Positions 48,201 to 59,561 of a stretch of 64,000 nucleotides of DNA are shown one piece after another. The stretch comes from Nematostella vectensis. Taxonomy: Eukaryota > Cnidaria > Anthozoa > Actiniaria > Edwardsiidae. A model generated the notes under the pieces. It searched no databases. It saw only the letters and a program-made list of their open reading frames with translations, and was not told the DNA's origin. Where the stretch lies: positions 11,046,688 through 11,110,687 of the forward strand of contig NC_064048.1 of assembly GCF_932526225.1 (NCBI RefSeq). The letters run 5' to 3'. A program made the position numbers and the translations under genes. The first letter of the stretch is position 1. Every line of letters begins with the position of its first letter.

Positions 48201-48486
48201 TAACCTACCCTGGAATCCGACGTCCAAGGTTTTCAAGGACTCCTAACGTTGTTTCATGCTCTGAATACCTCGCAGCGCTCAAAGCAGCGACCAAAACCAT
48301 CCATGAAACCGGGGTCGCCGGGTAAGATCGCTTCAAAATGGCCGTCTTGAACTCTTTCAGCTTTCGCTTGACGGTCTTAGTGATCGCTCGAAAAACAAAC
48401 TTAAAAGCACTGCTATCAAAGTGTAATACAATTCCTTCATCTGTGACTTGGAACTGTAAGGCCACCGCGAGCCTGGCTTCAGCCAT
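12263..48486 (-). CDS. CPT1: Carnitine O-palmitoyltransferase 1 (complete, 28 exons)
   Basis: Twenty-eight GT/AG-bounded exons join in frame from ATG 48486 to TAA 12263-12265, giving 764 aa (human CPT1A is 773). CPT1 sits in the mitochondrial outer membrane and transfers long-chain acyl groups from CoA to carnitine, the rate-limiting step of fatty-acid import. Visible hallmarks are an N-terminal regulatory segment, two membrane segments (about 61-75 and 100-120) and YLVLKSWW. The catalytic His is His470, in NAEHTWADAP. Further matches are [57 protein letters not shown] and [16 protein letters not shown]. Oddities are Arg at position 5, where vertebrate CPT1A and CPT1B have His5, and introns dominated by minisatellites. 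It converges on E2F7/8. CPT1A/B/C subtype cannot be assigned; a single invertebrate CPT1 is likely. Exon coordinates are in the three block entries. Confidence 0.95.
12633..13006. mobile_element. Inverted-repeat MITE, about 374 bp, in CPT1 intron 27
   Basis: The termini TAGGGACCTTAAGCAG and CTTGCTTAAGGTCCCTA are inverted repeats, extended by a second block (CGACGGCAG against CCGTCGGCGTCG). A TA at each end suggests a TA target duplication. Copies of GGTGGCCACGGTAGCGCGC flank it on both sides (near 12563 and 13012), so it appears inserted into a local direct repeat. Confidence 0.65.
13090..21811 (-). repeat. 34-bp minisatellite with donor-like sites, about 8.7 kb, CPT1 intron 27
   Basis: About 255 units of 33-34 bp fill most of intron 27. 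On the transcript strand each unit has a core CAACACG|GTAAGCCAAG, identical to the true exon 27 donor junction at 21811/21810. Variants read CAACAG|GTAAGCC (a stronger donor), CTCAGTAAGCC, or CACGATAAGCC with the GT lost. The array starts within the last seven coding bases of exon 27. Long blocks recur at displacements of about 4803, 3079 and 1724 bp, so higher-order duplications are present. ORFs open in all frames on the plus strand here are repeat artefacts. Confidence 0.95.
21937..22335 (+). repeat. Degenerate 25-bp repeat with CRE-like motifs, CPT1 intron 26
   Basis: About 15 units resemble CAACACAATAGATCATGACG followed by TCACG. Many contain TGACGTCA or TGACGTCACG, the palindromic cAMP-response-element core. 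Divergence between units is higher than in the neighbouring arrays, so this array is older. A looser stretch rich in GTCACG and CTAGTAACG continues to about 22560. Confidence 0.75.
22573..22604 (-). repeat. Short duplication of the CPT1 exon 26 donor flank
   Basis: Just after the exon 26 donor the transcript reads GTGCGTGACATACAA and then GTGTGACATACAA. The first intronic bases are thus duplicated once, with CG lost. It is a minimal tandem duplication beginning at a 5' splice site. Confidence 0.6.
22720..24965 (+). repeat. 20-bp G-rich minisatellite, CPT1 intron 25 (part 1)
   Basis: About 110 units of GGGGTTAAGGGGTCTGGGTG and variants. A higher-order unit of about 490 bp is visible because the block near 22850-23230 recurs near 23340-23720. 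The G-rich strand is the template strand of CPT1. Runs of three or four G spaced by 2-4 nt could form G-quadruplexes. On the transcript the unit reads as TTAACCCCACCCAG, which resembles a pyrimidine-rich tract ending in CAG. Confidence 0.92.
24966..26452. mobile_element. Insertion of about 1.49 kb interrupting the G-rich array (possible solo LTR or non-autonomous element)
   Basis: Unique sequence replaces the 20-bp array here and the same array resumes directly after it. There is no long ORF. It contains a TATA-like box (TATATAAA, 25305-25312) and, about 80 bp downstream, CTGACGA at 25392-25398, a hairpin, and GAAAC at 25420-25424, the order of a hammerhead ribozyme core. Ends cannot be fixed because the target is itself repetitive. 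A solo LTR or Penelope-like terminal repeat is a guess. Confidence 0.45.
26453..26780 (+). repeat. 20-bp G-rich minisatellite, CPT1 intron 25 (part 2)
   Basis: This continues the array ending at 24965, with the same unit and variants (GGGGTATGGGTGGGGTTAAG and GGGGTGTTGGTGGGGTAAAG). About 16 units follow before a transition region at 26780-26880. Confidence 0.9.
26860..28160 (+). repeat. 30-bp G-rich minisatellite, CPT1 intron 25
   Basis: About 43 units contain GTCAAGGATGGTATAAGGGG followed by TTAGGTGGGG. Some units carry an extra GGGTTAGGTG block, giving 40 bp. It abuts the 20-bp array and shares its GGGGTTA words, so one may derive from the other. It ends about 70 bp from exon 25. Confidence 0.92.
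28503..28778 (-). repeat. 20-bp tandem repeat abutting the CPT1 exon 24 acceptor
   Basis: About 14 units, on the transcript strand TAAGATCCTTGTGCTTGTAT. The last unit runs into the real acceptor, CTTGTGCTTGTTTTTCCCCAG, so the repeat shares the acceptor's upstream flank up to about 9 nt before the AG. Confidence 0.9.
28779..29805 (+). repeat. 16-bp minisatellite CTCGCTACAACGTTAC, CPT1 intron 23
   Basis: About 64 units, mainly TACAACGTTACCTCGC or TACAAAGTTACCTCGC. On the transcript each reads GCGAG|GTAAC, a donor-like word. The plus-strand ORFs over it are repeat translations. Adjacent sequence at 29842-29921 has related words (ACGATACCTCGATTTTACGAT) ending in a transposon-like terminus. Confidence 0.92.
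29842..29921 (-). mobile_element. Transposon terminal fragment (CAGTGGAACC end)
   Basis: On the minus strand the fragment starts CAGTGGAACCTGGATTTTAC and continues with repeats of ACGAT and CCTCG. CAGTGGAACC termini next to TA are typical of pogo/Tigger-like Tc1-mariner elements. No opposite end was found, so this is a fragment. The 16-bp array beside it may have grown from its sub-terminal repeats. Confidence 0.45.
30117..30870 (+). repeat. 20-bp minisatellite, CPT1 intron 22
   Basis: About 37 units of GGGCGAACTCTCTGTGTAAT, one shortened to 18 bp near 30630. Homogeneity is highest from 30120 to 30380. It begins about 20 nt after the exon 22 donor in transcript direction. On the transcript the unit contains TTACACAG|AG, an acceptor-like word, but it is not a copy of the nearby real acceptor. 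Confidence 0.93.
33343..35692. mobile_element. Foldback DNA transposon, 2.35 kb, with internal inverted tandem arrays
   Basis: The ends CAGTACCGCTC and GAGCGGTACTG are inverted repeats flanked by TA on both sides (33341-33342 and 35693-35694). CAGT termini with a TA duplication fit the Tc1/mariner superfamily. Inside, about five 130-bp units (around 33474-34125; core GGGAAGCCATTTATTTGAC) face about five copies in reverse orientation (34665-35265), around a 500-bp centre. Sub-terminal regions carry several GTTCGCGAAC palindromes. No transposase ORF is present, so it is non-autonomous. It sits in CPT1 intron 17. Confidence 0.85.
35955..37200 (-). repeat. 39-bp minisatellite made of copies of the exon 17 acceptor, CPT1 intron 16
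   Basis: About 32 units. On the transcript strand each contains CTGCTTCTCTCTGTAG|ATATC, matching the true exon 17 acceptor (CTCTCTGTAG|ATATCG at 35955). Units also carry TTATTGATC, a possible branch-point region. The array begins at the exon itself. Variants include CCTATAGATATC, which keeps the AG. The 39-bp length is a multiple of three, which explains the long ORFs over it. Confidence 0.93.
37759..37939. mobile_element. Short MITE with ACCAG target duplication
   Basis: The termini CAGGCCCGTAGCAAGG and CCTGGCTATGGGCCTG are inverted repeats, and ACCAG flanks both ends (37754-37758 and 37940-37944). It contains G and C homopolymer runs facing each other. Its ends resemble the element at 11334-11438. 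Confidence 0.7.
38002..38508. mobile_element. Near-palindromic element, about 507 bp, CPT1 intron 15
   Basis: Arms of about 210 bp are inverted: AACAGAGATCAACTCTAAAC at the left is mirrored by GTTTAGAGTTGATCTCTGTT at the right, and inner words such as GGTGTTGACATACAATAACC recur in reverse. The loop is about 80 bp. No coding potential is seen. It is a hairpin-type MITE; transcripts through it could form long double-stranded RNA. Confidence 0.8.
39878..40927. mobile_element. Long-arm inverted-repeat element, about 1.05 kb, CPT1 intron 11
   Basis: Arms of more than 400 bp are inverted and clearly diverged. TCATTTAAGCGAAAGTAAAA at the left faces its reverse complement at the right end. The palindrome continues inward, where CGATCATTTCGCCG faces CGGCGAAATGATCG. 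The similar ORFs read from both arms simply reflect the palindrome. No transposase is seen. Confidence 0.8.
42487..42600 (-). repeat. Degraded tandem copies of the CPT1 exon 8 3' end and donor region
   Basis: In intron 8 the stretch AGGTCCAAGGCGCTATTCC, then ATAATCTGCT (about 42495-42525), closely copies the end of exon 8 (GGTTCAAGGCGCTCTTTC, then ATAATCTGCT, near 42674-42704). The copy has lost the intact donor. It is followed by two copies of an AATACACTGCTAAATAATCT unit and a poly(C) run. This is a partial exon duplication, not a functional exon. Confidence 0.7.
45070..46140 (-). repeat. 33-bp minisatellite seeded at the CPT1 exon 3 donor, intron 3
   Basis: About 30 highly homogeneous units fill 45070-46060, with one more partial copy directly at the exon 3 donor. 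The true donor flank is GTAAGTACAATATAACTTG; array units read ATAAGTACAATATAACTTG, so the donor GT is changed to AT in the array copies. The remainder of the unit is CCTTTTATTGAGGA. A spacer of about 60 bp separates the donor copy from the main array. The 33-bp length keeps ORFs open on both strands; they are not genes. Confidence 0.93.
47898..47988 (+). repeat. 44-bp direct duplication in CPT1 intron 1
   Basis: Two adjacent identical copies start ACAACATACGCTGCATTCAA, offset by 44 bp. It is a simple recent tandem duplication. The rest of intron 1 (46811-48208) holds nothing recognisable. Confidence 0.85.
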
Positions 48487-48713
48487 GATGGTTTTGTAGC
48501 GTGGTTATCACTGTTTGTTGTGGTGCGTTGCGACTTCGATCGCAAGAGGAACACGCGACGGTACAAAGGTCGCTTGTAACCAGTAATGCGGAACGTGGAA
48601 AACCGGACTGTCAAAATGTGAAAAAAAAAAACGAAAAGAAAATTGAAAAGAAGAAAAAAATACACACTAACAAAGTTAGAATATTTTGCCTTTTGACAGA
48701 GGTATAGAGACTA
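48487..48713 (-). promoter_or_regulatory. CPT1 5' UTR / proximal promoter region
   Basis: This is the sequence directly upstream of the CPT1 ATG at 48486. It contains CG-rich words near 48535-48600 and A-rich tracts to 48660 on the plus strand. No TATA box or clear factor site is recognised. The region is limited upstream by the (ATT)n microsatellite. Confidence 0.4.
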
Positions 48714-49544
<831 letters not shown>

Positions 49545-50930
49545 ATAAAAGTGCAGTGTGATGAAGAGCTTTGCAATAGCTCTCCGGCCAGGACACAATG
49601 AATTTCAGTCAAATTCTAATGTTGACCTAAGAGCCTTTGGTCCATGTGGAAGACTTAAATTCAAAGGAAATGCCCACAAACTGTCAATAAACATTCAGTA
49701 AAATATCGAATATTATTTTAACAAAGCATTGACAACTATTAAAGTTCAACTGTGTGTAGACAATTGAAAGCCTACAAGAAACACTGACTCCAGACATGCG
49801 CAGTGCCATGACGCTGCACCTTTAATGAGTGGAGAGGGGAGGGATACAAGTTTATTAAAAGTCTATTTGTGAGACCAACAAACTGGTTGAAAGAACAAGC
49901 GTGTTAATAGTAAAACAATTATTTGATTACAAAACTACTGTAGATTCCTTTGCACCAAGATAATAACACACATTATTTTGTTTGTTATTTAGGAGGAACG
50001 ATACGAGCTCTACGAGACAAATGAGAAGTATTTATTACTCATCTAAATTATACACGTAAATAATAATATTCAAAAGAACTACTGTAACTAAGTAAGTAAC
50101 ACTCACATGTTTTTAAAATTTTAAATAAGTATACAGTTTCATTCAGATACATCTTGTGGTCACTGTGCCATCTACAGGGCCATACCCAAAGCACCTGTGC
50201 ACCCCATCCAACTAAGGGCATCGGCTGCACAGATGTTCCTGATAAATGGGGCAGGAAAATTTTCCGCGACACCGTGCTTTCATGGTCCCCCATGATTCCT
50301 TGTTGGGTGAAGCCCCTCTAGATGTTGACATGTCAACTTCGCAGTCACATGAAAGAAATGTCTAATAGTGTTTTGCAGTCAAGTTGGTTTACGATAATTG
50401 GTTACAATAGTTGGTTACAATAATTTTGAAAAATTGTTATCATAGCTATGGTCAAATACTGTACATAGAACTGCAAATAAAAAGACTAAAAAAAATAATA
50501 ATAAAAATAAAGCAAAACTAAAAGTAAAGCAAAAAACGACAGAGACATTCTGTACACAATAAAAGACAATGCGCCCGCGTGCGTTACGATGCCACGCCGA
50601 CATAGCGAGCCCCCAAGGGACCCAAAACGCCCACATAGACCTGTATTTTTTTTCATCCTATATCTCAGCGAGCTGTGCGTGGCGTAACCGTATTACAGGC
50701 CTGGGATCCTGGTTATTGTCCTCCCCATTAATGCGCGGGTTGGAATACCTTGCAAGAGTGTTGTACAGCATATTCGCCGGAAATATCGGTGCTTGGGGCC
50801 TTCGGGTTCTTTACAGCCTTCCGTAAAAGCCTTGTGCTGCCATACCGATTGGGTAATCCGTATGTATGGTTTCCGTTTTGTTCTTTAGGCCGGGTTCGAT
50901 CCCAGGCCAATGGCCTTTTTTTTTCTCTAT

Positions 50931-50976
<46 letters not shown>

Positions 50977-52648
50977 GTTCAAGATAACGTTTTTTAGTAT
51001 TTTTTTATAATACTCATCAAAAAAGTGGTGTGACATAGGTTCGTCTACCTGATCCAGGATACTAAAGATACAGGCTTGATATGCATTATATACAGCTAGC
51101 AAAATGAGCTTGCTAGCTTTACTGATTATTTGTATTCGATATTTTCCTAGTAAGAGAACAAAAATAAAAAGCAAAGAGTCGAGGAAGTAAACAAGTTATG
51201 TGATCTTTAATGTTTTATTAGGAGGGGTACATTTTGTACAAAGAAGCATACATAGAATATGCTTAAAAGTGCAGTGTGATGAAGAGCTTTGCAATAGCTC
51301 TCCGGCCAGGACACAATGAATTTCAGTCAAATTCTAATGTTGACCTAAGAGCCTTTGGTCCATGTGGAAGACTTAAATTCAAAGGAAATGCCCACAAACT
51401 GTCAATAAACATTCAGTAAAATATCGAATATTATTTTAACAAAGCATTGACAACTATTAAAGTTCAACTGTGTGTAGACAATTGAAAGCCTACAAGAAAC
51501 ACTGACTCCAGACATGCGCAGTGCCATGACGCTGCACCTTTAATGAGTGGAGAGGGGAGGGATACAAGTTTATTAAAAGTCTATTTGTGAGACCAACAAA
51601 CTGGTTGAAAGAACAAGCGTGTTAATAGTAAAACAATTATTTGATTACAAAACTACTGTAGATTCCTTTGCACCAAGATAATAACACACATTATTTTGTT
51701 TGTTATTTAGGAGGAACGATACGAGCTCTACGAGACAAATGAGAAGTATTTATTACTCATCTAAATTATACACGTAAATAATAATATTCAAAAGAACTAC
51801 TGTAACTAAGTAAGTAACACTCACATGTTTTTAAAATTTTAAATAAGTATACAGTTTCATTCAGATACATCTTGTGGTCACTGTGCCATCTACAGGGCCA
51901 TACCCAAAGCACCTGTGCACCCCATCCAACTAAGGGCATCGGCTGCACAGATGTTCCTGATAAATGGGGCAGGAAAATTTTCCGCGACACCGTGCTTTCA
52001 TGGTCCCCCATGATTCCTTGTTGGGTGAAGCCCCTCTAGATGTTGACATGTCAACTTCGCAGTCACATGAAAGAAATGTCTAATAGTGTTTTGCAGTCAA
52101 GTTGGTTTACGATAATTGGTTACAATAGTTGGTTACAATAATTTTGAAAAATTGTTATCATAGCTATGGTCAAATACTGTACATAGAACTGCAAATAAAA
52201 AGACTAAAAAAAATAATAATAAAAATAAAGCAAAACTAAAAGTAAAGCAAAAAACGACAGAGACATTCTGTACACAATAAAAGACAATGCGCCCGCGTGC
52301 GTTACGATGCCACGCCGACATAGCGAGCCCCCAAGGGACCCAAAACGCCCACATAGACCTGTATTTTTTTTCATCCTATATCTCAGCGAGCTGTGCGTGG
52401 CGTAACCGTATTACAGGCCTGGGATCCTGGTTATTGTCCTCCCCATTAATGCGCGGGTTGGAATACCTTGCAAGAGTGTTGTACAGCATATTCGCCGGAA
52501 ATATCGGTGCTTGGGGCCTTCGGGTTCTTTACAGCCTTCCGTAAAAGCCTTGTGCTGCCATACCGATTGGGTAATCCGTATGTATGGTTTCCGTTTTGTT
52601 CTTTAGGCCGGGTTCGATCCCAGGCCAATGGCCTTTTTTTTTCTCTAT

Positions 52649-52693
<45 letters not shown>

Positions 52694-54365
52694 GTTCAAG
52701 ATAACGTTTTTTAGTATTTTTTTATAATACTCATCAAAAAAGTGGTGTGACATAGGTTCGTCTACCTGATCCAGGATACTAAAGATACAGGCTTGATATG
52801 CATTATATACAGCTAGCAAAATGAGCTTGCTAGCTTTACTGATTATTTGTATTCGATATTTTCCTAGTAAGAGAACAAAAATAAAAAGCAAAGAGTCGAG
52901 GAAGTAAACAAGTTATGTGATCTTTAATGTTTTATTAGGAGGGGTACATTTTGTACAAAGAAGCATACATAGAATATGCTTAAAAGTGCAGTGTGATGAA
53001 GAGCTTTGCAATAGCTCTCCGGCCAGGACACAATGAATTTCAGTCAAATTCTAATGTTGACCTAAGAGCCTTTGGTCCATGTGGAAGACTTAAATTCAAA
53101 GGAAATGCCCACAAACTGTCAATAAACATTCAGTAAAATATCGAATATTATTTTAACAAAGCATTGACAACTATTAAAGTTCAACTGTGTGTAGACAATT
53201 GAAAGCCTACAAGAAACACTGACTCCAGACATGCGCAGTGCCATGACGCTGCACCTTTAATGAGTGGAGAGGGGAGGGATACAAGTTTATTAAAAGTCTA
53301 TTTGTGAGACCAACAAACTGGTTGAAAGAACAAGCGTGTTAATAGTAAAACAATTATTTGATTACAAAACTACTGTAGATTCCTTTGCACCAAGATAATA
53401 ACACACATTATTTTGTTTGTTATTTAGGAGGAACGATACGAGCTCTACGAGACAAATGAGAAGTATTTATTACTCATCTAAATTATACACGTAAATAATA
53501 ATATTCAAAAGAACTACTGTAACTAAGTAAGTAACACTCACATGTTTTTAAAATTTTAAATAAGTATACAGTTTCATTCAGATACATCTTGTGGTCACTG
53601 TGCCATCTACAGGGCCATACCCAAAGCACCTGTGCACCCCATCCAACTAAGGGCATCGGCTGCACAGATGTTCCTGATAAATGGGGCAGGAAAATTTTCC
53701 GCGACACCGTGCTTTCATGGTCCCCCATGATTCCTTGTTGGGTGAAGCCCCTCTAGATGTTGACATGTCAACTTCGCAGTCACATGAAAGAAATGTCTAA
53801 TAGTGTTTTGCAGTCAAGTTGGTTTACGATAATTGGTTACAATAGTTGGTTACAATAATTTTGAAAAATTGTTATCATAGCTATGGTCAAATACTGTACA
53901 TAGAACTGCAAATAAAAAGACTAAAAAAAATAATAATAAAAATAAAGCAAAACTAAAAGTAAAGCAAAAAACGACAGAGACATTCTGTACACAATAAAAG
54001 ACAATGCGCCCGCGTGCGTTACGATGCCACGCCGACATAGCGAGCCCCCAAGGGACCCAAAACGCCCACATAGACCTGTATTTTTTTTCATCCTATATCT
54101 CAGCGAGCTGTGCGTGGCGTAACCGTATTACAGGCCTGGGATCCTGGTTATTGTCCTCCCCATTAATGCGCGGGTTGGAATACCTTGCAAGAGTGTTGTA
54201 CAGCATATTCGCCGGAAATATCGGTGCTTGGGGCCTTCGGGTTCTTTACAGCCTTCCGTAAAAGCCTTGTGCTGCCATACCGATTGGGTAATCCGTATGT
54301 ATGGTTTCCGTTTTGTTCTTTAGGCCGGGTTCGATCCCAGGCCAATGGCCTTTTTTTTTCTCTAT

Positions 54366-54410
<45 letters not shown>

Positions 54411-56082
54411 GTTCAAGATAACGTTTTTTAGTATTTTTTTATAATACTCATCAAAAAAGTGGTGTGACATAGGTTCGTCTACCTGATCCAGGATACTAAA
54501 GATACAGGCTTGATATGCATTATATACAGCTAGCAAAATGAGCTTGCTAGCTTTACTGATTATTTGTATTCGATATTTTCCTAGTAAGAGAACAAAAATA
54601 AAAAGCAAAGAGTCGAGGAAGTAAACAAGTTATGTGATCTTTAATGTTTTATTAGGAGGGGTACATTTTGTACAAAGAAGCATACATAGAATATGCTTAA
54701 AAGTGCAGTGTGATGAAGAGCTTTGCAATAGCTCTCCGGCCAGGACACAATGAATTTCAGTCAAATTCTAATGTTGACCTAAGAGCCTTTGGTCCATGTG
54801 GAAGACTTAAATTCAAAGGAAATGCCCACAAACTGTCAATAAACATTCAGTAAAATATCGAATATTATTTTAACAAAGCATTGACAACTATTAAAGTTCA
54901 ACTGTGTGTAGACAATTGAAAGCCTACAAGAAACACTGACTCCAGACATGCGCAGTGCCATGACGCTGCACCTTTAATGAGTGGAGAGGGGAGGGATACA
55001 AGTTTATTAAAAGTCTATTTGTGAGACCAACAAACTGGTTGAAAGAACAAGCGTGTTAATAGTAAAACAATTATTTGATTACAAAACTACTGTAGATTCC
55101 TTTGCACCAAGATAATAACACACATTATTTTGTTTGTTATTTAGGAGGAACGATACGAGCTCTACGAGACAAATGAGAAGTATTTATTACTCATCTAAAT
55201 TATACACGTAAATAATAATATTCAAAAGAACTACTGTAACTAAGTAAGTAACACTCACATGTTTTTAAAATTTTAAATAAGTATACAGTTTCATTCAGAT
55301 ACATCTTGTGGTCACTGTGCCATCTACAGGGCCATACCCAAAGCACCTGTGCACCCCATCCAACTAAGGGCATCGGCTGCACAGATGTTCCTGATAAATG
55401 GGGCAGGAAAATTTTCCGCGACACCGTGCTTTCATGGTCCCCCATGATTCCTTGTTGGGTGAAGCCCCTCTAGATGTTGACATGTCAACTTCGCAGTCAC
55501 ATGAAAGAAATGTCTAATAGTGTTTTGCAGTCAAGTTGGTTTACGATAATTGGTTACAATAGTTGGTTACAATAATTTTGAAAAATTGTTATCATAGCTA
55601 TGGTCAAATACTGTACATAGAACTGCAAATAAAAAGACTAAAAAAAATAATAATAAAAATAAAGCAAAACTAAAAGTAAAGCAAAAAACGACAGAGACAT
55701 TCTGTACACAATAAAAGACAATGCGCCCGCGTGCGTTACGATGCCACGCCGACATAGCGAGCCCCCAAGGGACCCAAAACGCCCACATAGACCTGTATTT
55801 TTTTTCATCCTATATCTCAGCGAGCTGTGCGTGGCGTAACCGTATTACAGGCCTGGGATCCTGGTTATTGTCCTCCCCATTAATGCGCGGGTTGGAATAC
55901 CTTGCAAGAGTGTTGTACAGCATATTCGCCGGAAATATCGGTGCTTGGGGCCTTCGGGTTCTTTACAGCCTTCCGTAAAAGCCTTGTGCTGCCATACCGA
56001 TTGGGTAATCCGTATGTATGGTTTCCGTTTTGTTCTTTAGGCCGGGTTCGATCCCAGGCCAATGGCCTTTTTTTTTCTCTAT

Positions 56083-56127
<45 letters not shown>

Positions 56128-57799
56128 GTTCAAGATAACGTTTTTTAGTATTTTTTTATAATACTCATCAAAAAAGTGGTGTGACATAGGTTCGTCTACC
56201 TGATCCAGGATACTAAAGATACAGGCTTGATATGCATTATATACAGCTAGCAAAATGAGCTTGCTAGCTTTACTGATTATTTGTATTCGATATTTTCCTA
56301 GTAAGAGAACAAAAATAAAAAGCAAAGAGTCGAGGAAGTAAACAAGTTATGTGATCTTTAATGTTTTATTAGGAGGGGTACATTTTGTACAAAGAAGCAT
56401 ACATAGAATATGCTTAAAAGTGCAGTGTGATGAAGAGCTTTGCAATAGCTCTCCGGCCAGGACACAATGAATTTCAGTCAAATTCTAATGTTGACCTAAG
56501 AGCCTTTGGTCCATGTGGAAGACTTAAATTCAAAGGAAATGCCCACAAACTGTCAATAAACATTCAGTAAAATATCGAATATTATTTTAACAAAGCATTG
56601 ACAACTATTAAAGTTCAACTGTGTGTAGACAATTGAAAGCCTACAAGAAACACTGACTCCAGACATGCGCAGTGCCATGACGCTGCACCTTTAATGAGTG
56701 GAGAGGGGAGGGATACAAGTTTATTAAAAGTCTATTTGTGAGACCAACAAACTGGTTGAAAGAACAAGCGTGTTAATAGTAAAACAATTATTTGATTACA
56801 AAACTACTGTAGATTCCTTTGCACCAAGATAATAACACACATTATTTTGTTTGTTATTTAGGAGGAACGATACGAGCTCTACGAGACAAATGAGAAGTAT
56901 TTATTACTCATCTAAATTATACACGTAAATAATAATATTCAAAAGAACTACTGTAACTAAGTAAGTAACACTCACATGTTTTTAAAATTTTAAATAAGTA
57001 TACAGTTTCATTCAGATACATCTTGTGGTCACTGTGCCATCTACAGGGCCATACCCAAAGCACCTGTGCACCCCATCCAACTAAGGGCATCGGCTGCACA
57101 GATGTTCCTGATAAATGGGGCAGGAAAATTTTCCGCGACACCGTGCTTTCATGGTCCCCCATGATTCCTTGTTGGGTGAAGCCCCTCTAGATGTTGACAT
57201 GTCAACTTCGCAGTCACATGAAAGAAATGTCTAATAGTGTTTTGCAGTCAAGTTGGTTTACGATAATTGGTTACAATAGTTGGTTACAATAATTTTGAAA
57301 AATTGTTATCATAGCTATGGTCAAATACTGTACATAGAACTGCAAATAAAAAGACTAAAAAAAATAATAATAAAAATAAAGCAAAACTAAAAGTAAAGCA
57401 AAAAACGACAGAGACATTCTGTACACAATAAAAGACAATGCGCCCGCGTGCGTTACGATGCCACGCCGACATAGCGAGCCCCCAAGGGACCCAAAACGCC
57501 CACATAGACCTGTATTTTTTTTCATCCTATATCTCAGCGAGCTGTGCGTGGCGTAACCGTATTACAGGCCTGGGATCCTGGTTATTGTCCTCCCCATTAA
57601 TGCGCGGGTTGGAATACCTTGCAAGAGTGTTGTACAGCATATTCGCCGGAAATATCGGTGCTTGGGGCCTTCGGGTTCTTTACAGCCTTCCGTAAAAGCC
57701 TTGTGCTGCCATACCGATTGGGTAATCCGTATGTATGGTTTCCGTTTTGTTCTTTAGGCCGGGTTCGATCCCAGGCCAATGGCCTTTTTTTTTCTCTAT

Positions 57800-57844
<45 letters not shown>

Positions 57845-59516
57845 GTTCAAGATAACGTTTTTTAGTATTTTTTTATAATACTCATCAAAAAAGTGGTGTG
57901 ACATAGGTTCGTCTACCTGATCCAGGATACTAAAGATACAGGCTTGATATGCATTATATACAGCTAGCAAAATGAGCTTGCTAGCTTTACTGATTATTTG
58001 TATTCGATATTTTCCTAGTAAGAGAACAAAAATAAAAAGCAAAGAGTCGAGGAAGTAAACAAGTTATGTGATCTTTAATGTTTTATTAGGAGGGGTACAT
58101 TTTGTACAAAGAAGCATACATAGAATATGCTTAAAAGTGCAGTGTGATGAAGAGCTTTGCAATAGCTCTCCGGCCAGGACACAATGAATTTCAGTCAAAT
58201 TCTAATGTTGACCTAAGAGCCTTTGGTCCATGTGGAAGACTTAAATTCAAAGGAAATGCCCACAAACTGTCAATAAACATTCAGTAAAATATCGAATATT
58301 ATTTTAACAAAGCATTGACAACTATTAAAGTTCAACTGTGTGTAGACAATTGAAAGCCTACAAGAAACACTGACTCCAGACATGCGCAGTGCCATGACGC
58401 TGCACCTTTAATGAGTGGAGAGGGGAGGGATACAAGTTTATTAAAAGTCTATTTGTGAGACCAACAAACTGGTTGAAAGAACAAGCGTGTTAATAGTAAA
58501 ACAATTATTTGATTACAAAACTACTGTAGATTCCTTTGCACCAAGATAATAACACACATTATTTTGTTTGTTATTTAGGAGGAACGATACGAGCTCTACG
58601 AGACAAATGAGAAGTATTTATTACTCATCTAAATTATACACGTAAATAATAATATTCAAAAGAACTACTGTAACTAAGTAAGTAACACTCACATGTTTTT
58701 AAAATTTTAAATAAGTATACAGTTTCATTCAGATACATCTTGTGGTCACTGTGCCATCTACAGGGCCATACCCAAAGCACCTGTGCACCCCATCCAACTA
58801 AGGGCATCGGCTGCACAGATGTTCCTGATAAATGGGGCAGGAAAATTTTCCGCGACACCGTGCTTTCATGGTCCCCCATGATTCCTTGTTGGGTGAAGCC
58901 CCTCTAGATGTTGACATGTCAACTTCGCAGTCACATGAAAGAAATGTCTAATAGTGTTTTGCAGTCAAGTTGGTTTACGATAATTGGTTACAATAGTTGG
59001 TTACAATAATTTTGAAAAATTGTTATCATAGCTATGGTCAAATACTGTACATAGAACTGCAAATAAAAAGACTAAAAAAAATAATAATAAAAATAAAGCA
59101 AAACTAAAAGTAAAGCAAAAAACGACAGAGACATTCTGTACACAATAAAAGACAATGCGCCCGCGTGCGTTACGATGCCACGCCGACATAGCGAGCCCCC
59201 AAGGGACCCAAAACGCCCACATAGACCTGTATTTTTTTTCATCCTATATCTCAGCGAGCTGTGCGTGGCGTAACCGTATTACAGGCCTGGGATCCTGGTT
59301 ATTGTCCTCCCCATTAATGCGCGGGTTGGAATACCTTGCAAGAGTGTTGTACAGCATATTCGCCGGAAATATCGGTGCTTGGGGCCTTCGGGTTCTTTAC
59401 AGCCTTCCGTAAAAGCCTTGTGCTGCCATACCGATTGGGTAATCCGTATGTATGGTTTCCGTTTTGTTCTTTAGGCCGGGTTCGATCCCAGGCCAATGGC
59501 CTTTTTTTTTCTCTAT

Positions 59517-59561
<45 letters not shown>

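Larger units (their letters stand above)
42256..48486 (-). other. CPT1: CPT1 exons 1-9: regulatory N-terminus, membrane segments, start of catalytic domain
   Basis: Exons in transcript order: 1, 48209-48486; 2, 46667-46810; 3, 46146-46176; 4, 44527-44628; 5, 44346-44420; 6, 43214-43276; 7, 42869-42946; 8, 42673-42777; 9, 42256-42340. Exon 1 encodes [12 protein letters not shown] to the first membrane segment ([14 protein letters not shown]). Exon 2 encodes the second membrane segment. Exon 4 contains [14 protein letters not shown], matching LYSFQTSLPRLPVP of human CPT1A. Exons 6-7 encode [20 protein letters not shown]. All phases agree (running total 961 nt). Confidence 0.93.

Noticed and set aside
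50160-50240. 5S rRNA gene in the satellite (word TTGGATGGGGTGCACAGGTG and a downstream GGGTATGGCC on the minus strand)
   Set aside because: Only a short stretch resembles the 3' half of 5S rRNA. The 5' half and the internal control region are not recognisable, so it is probably chance.
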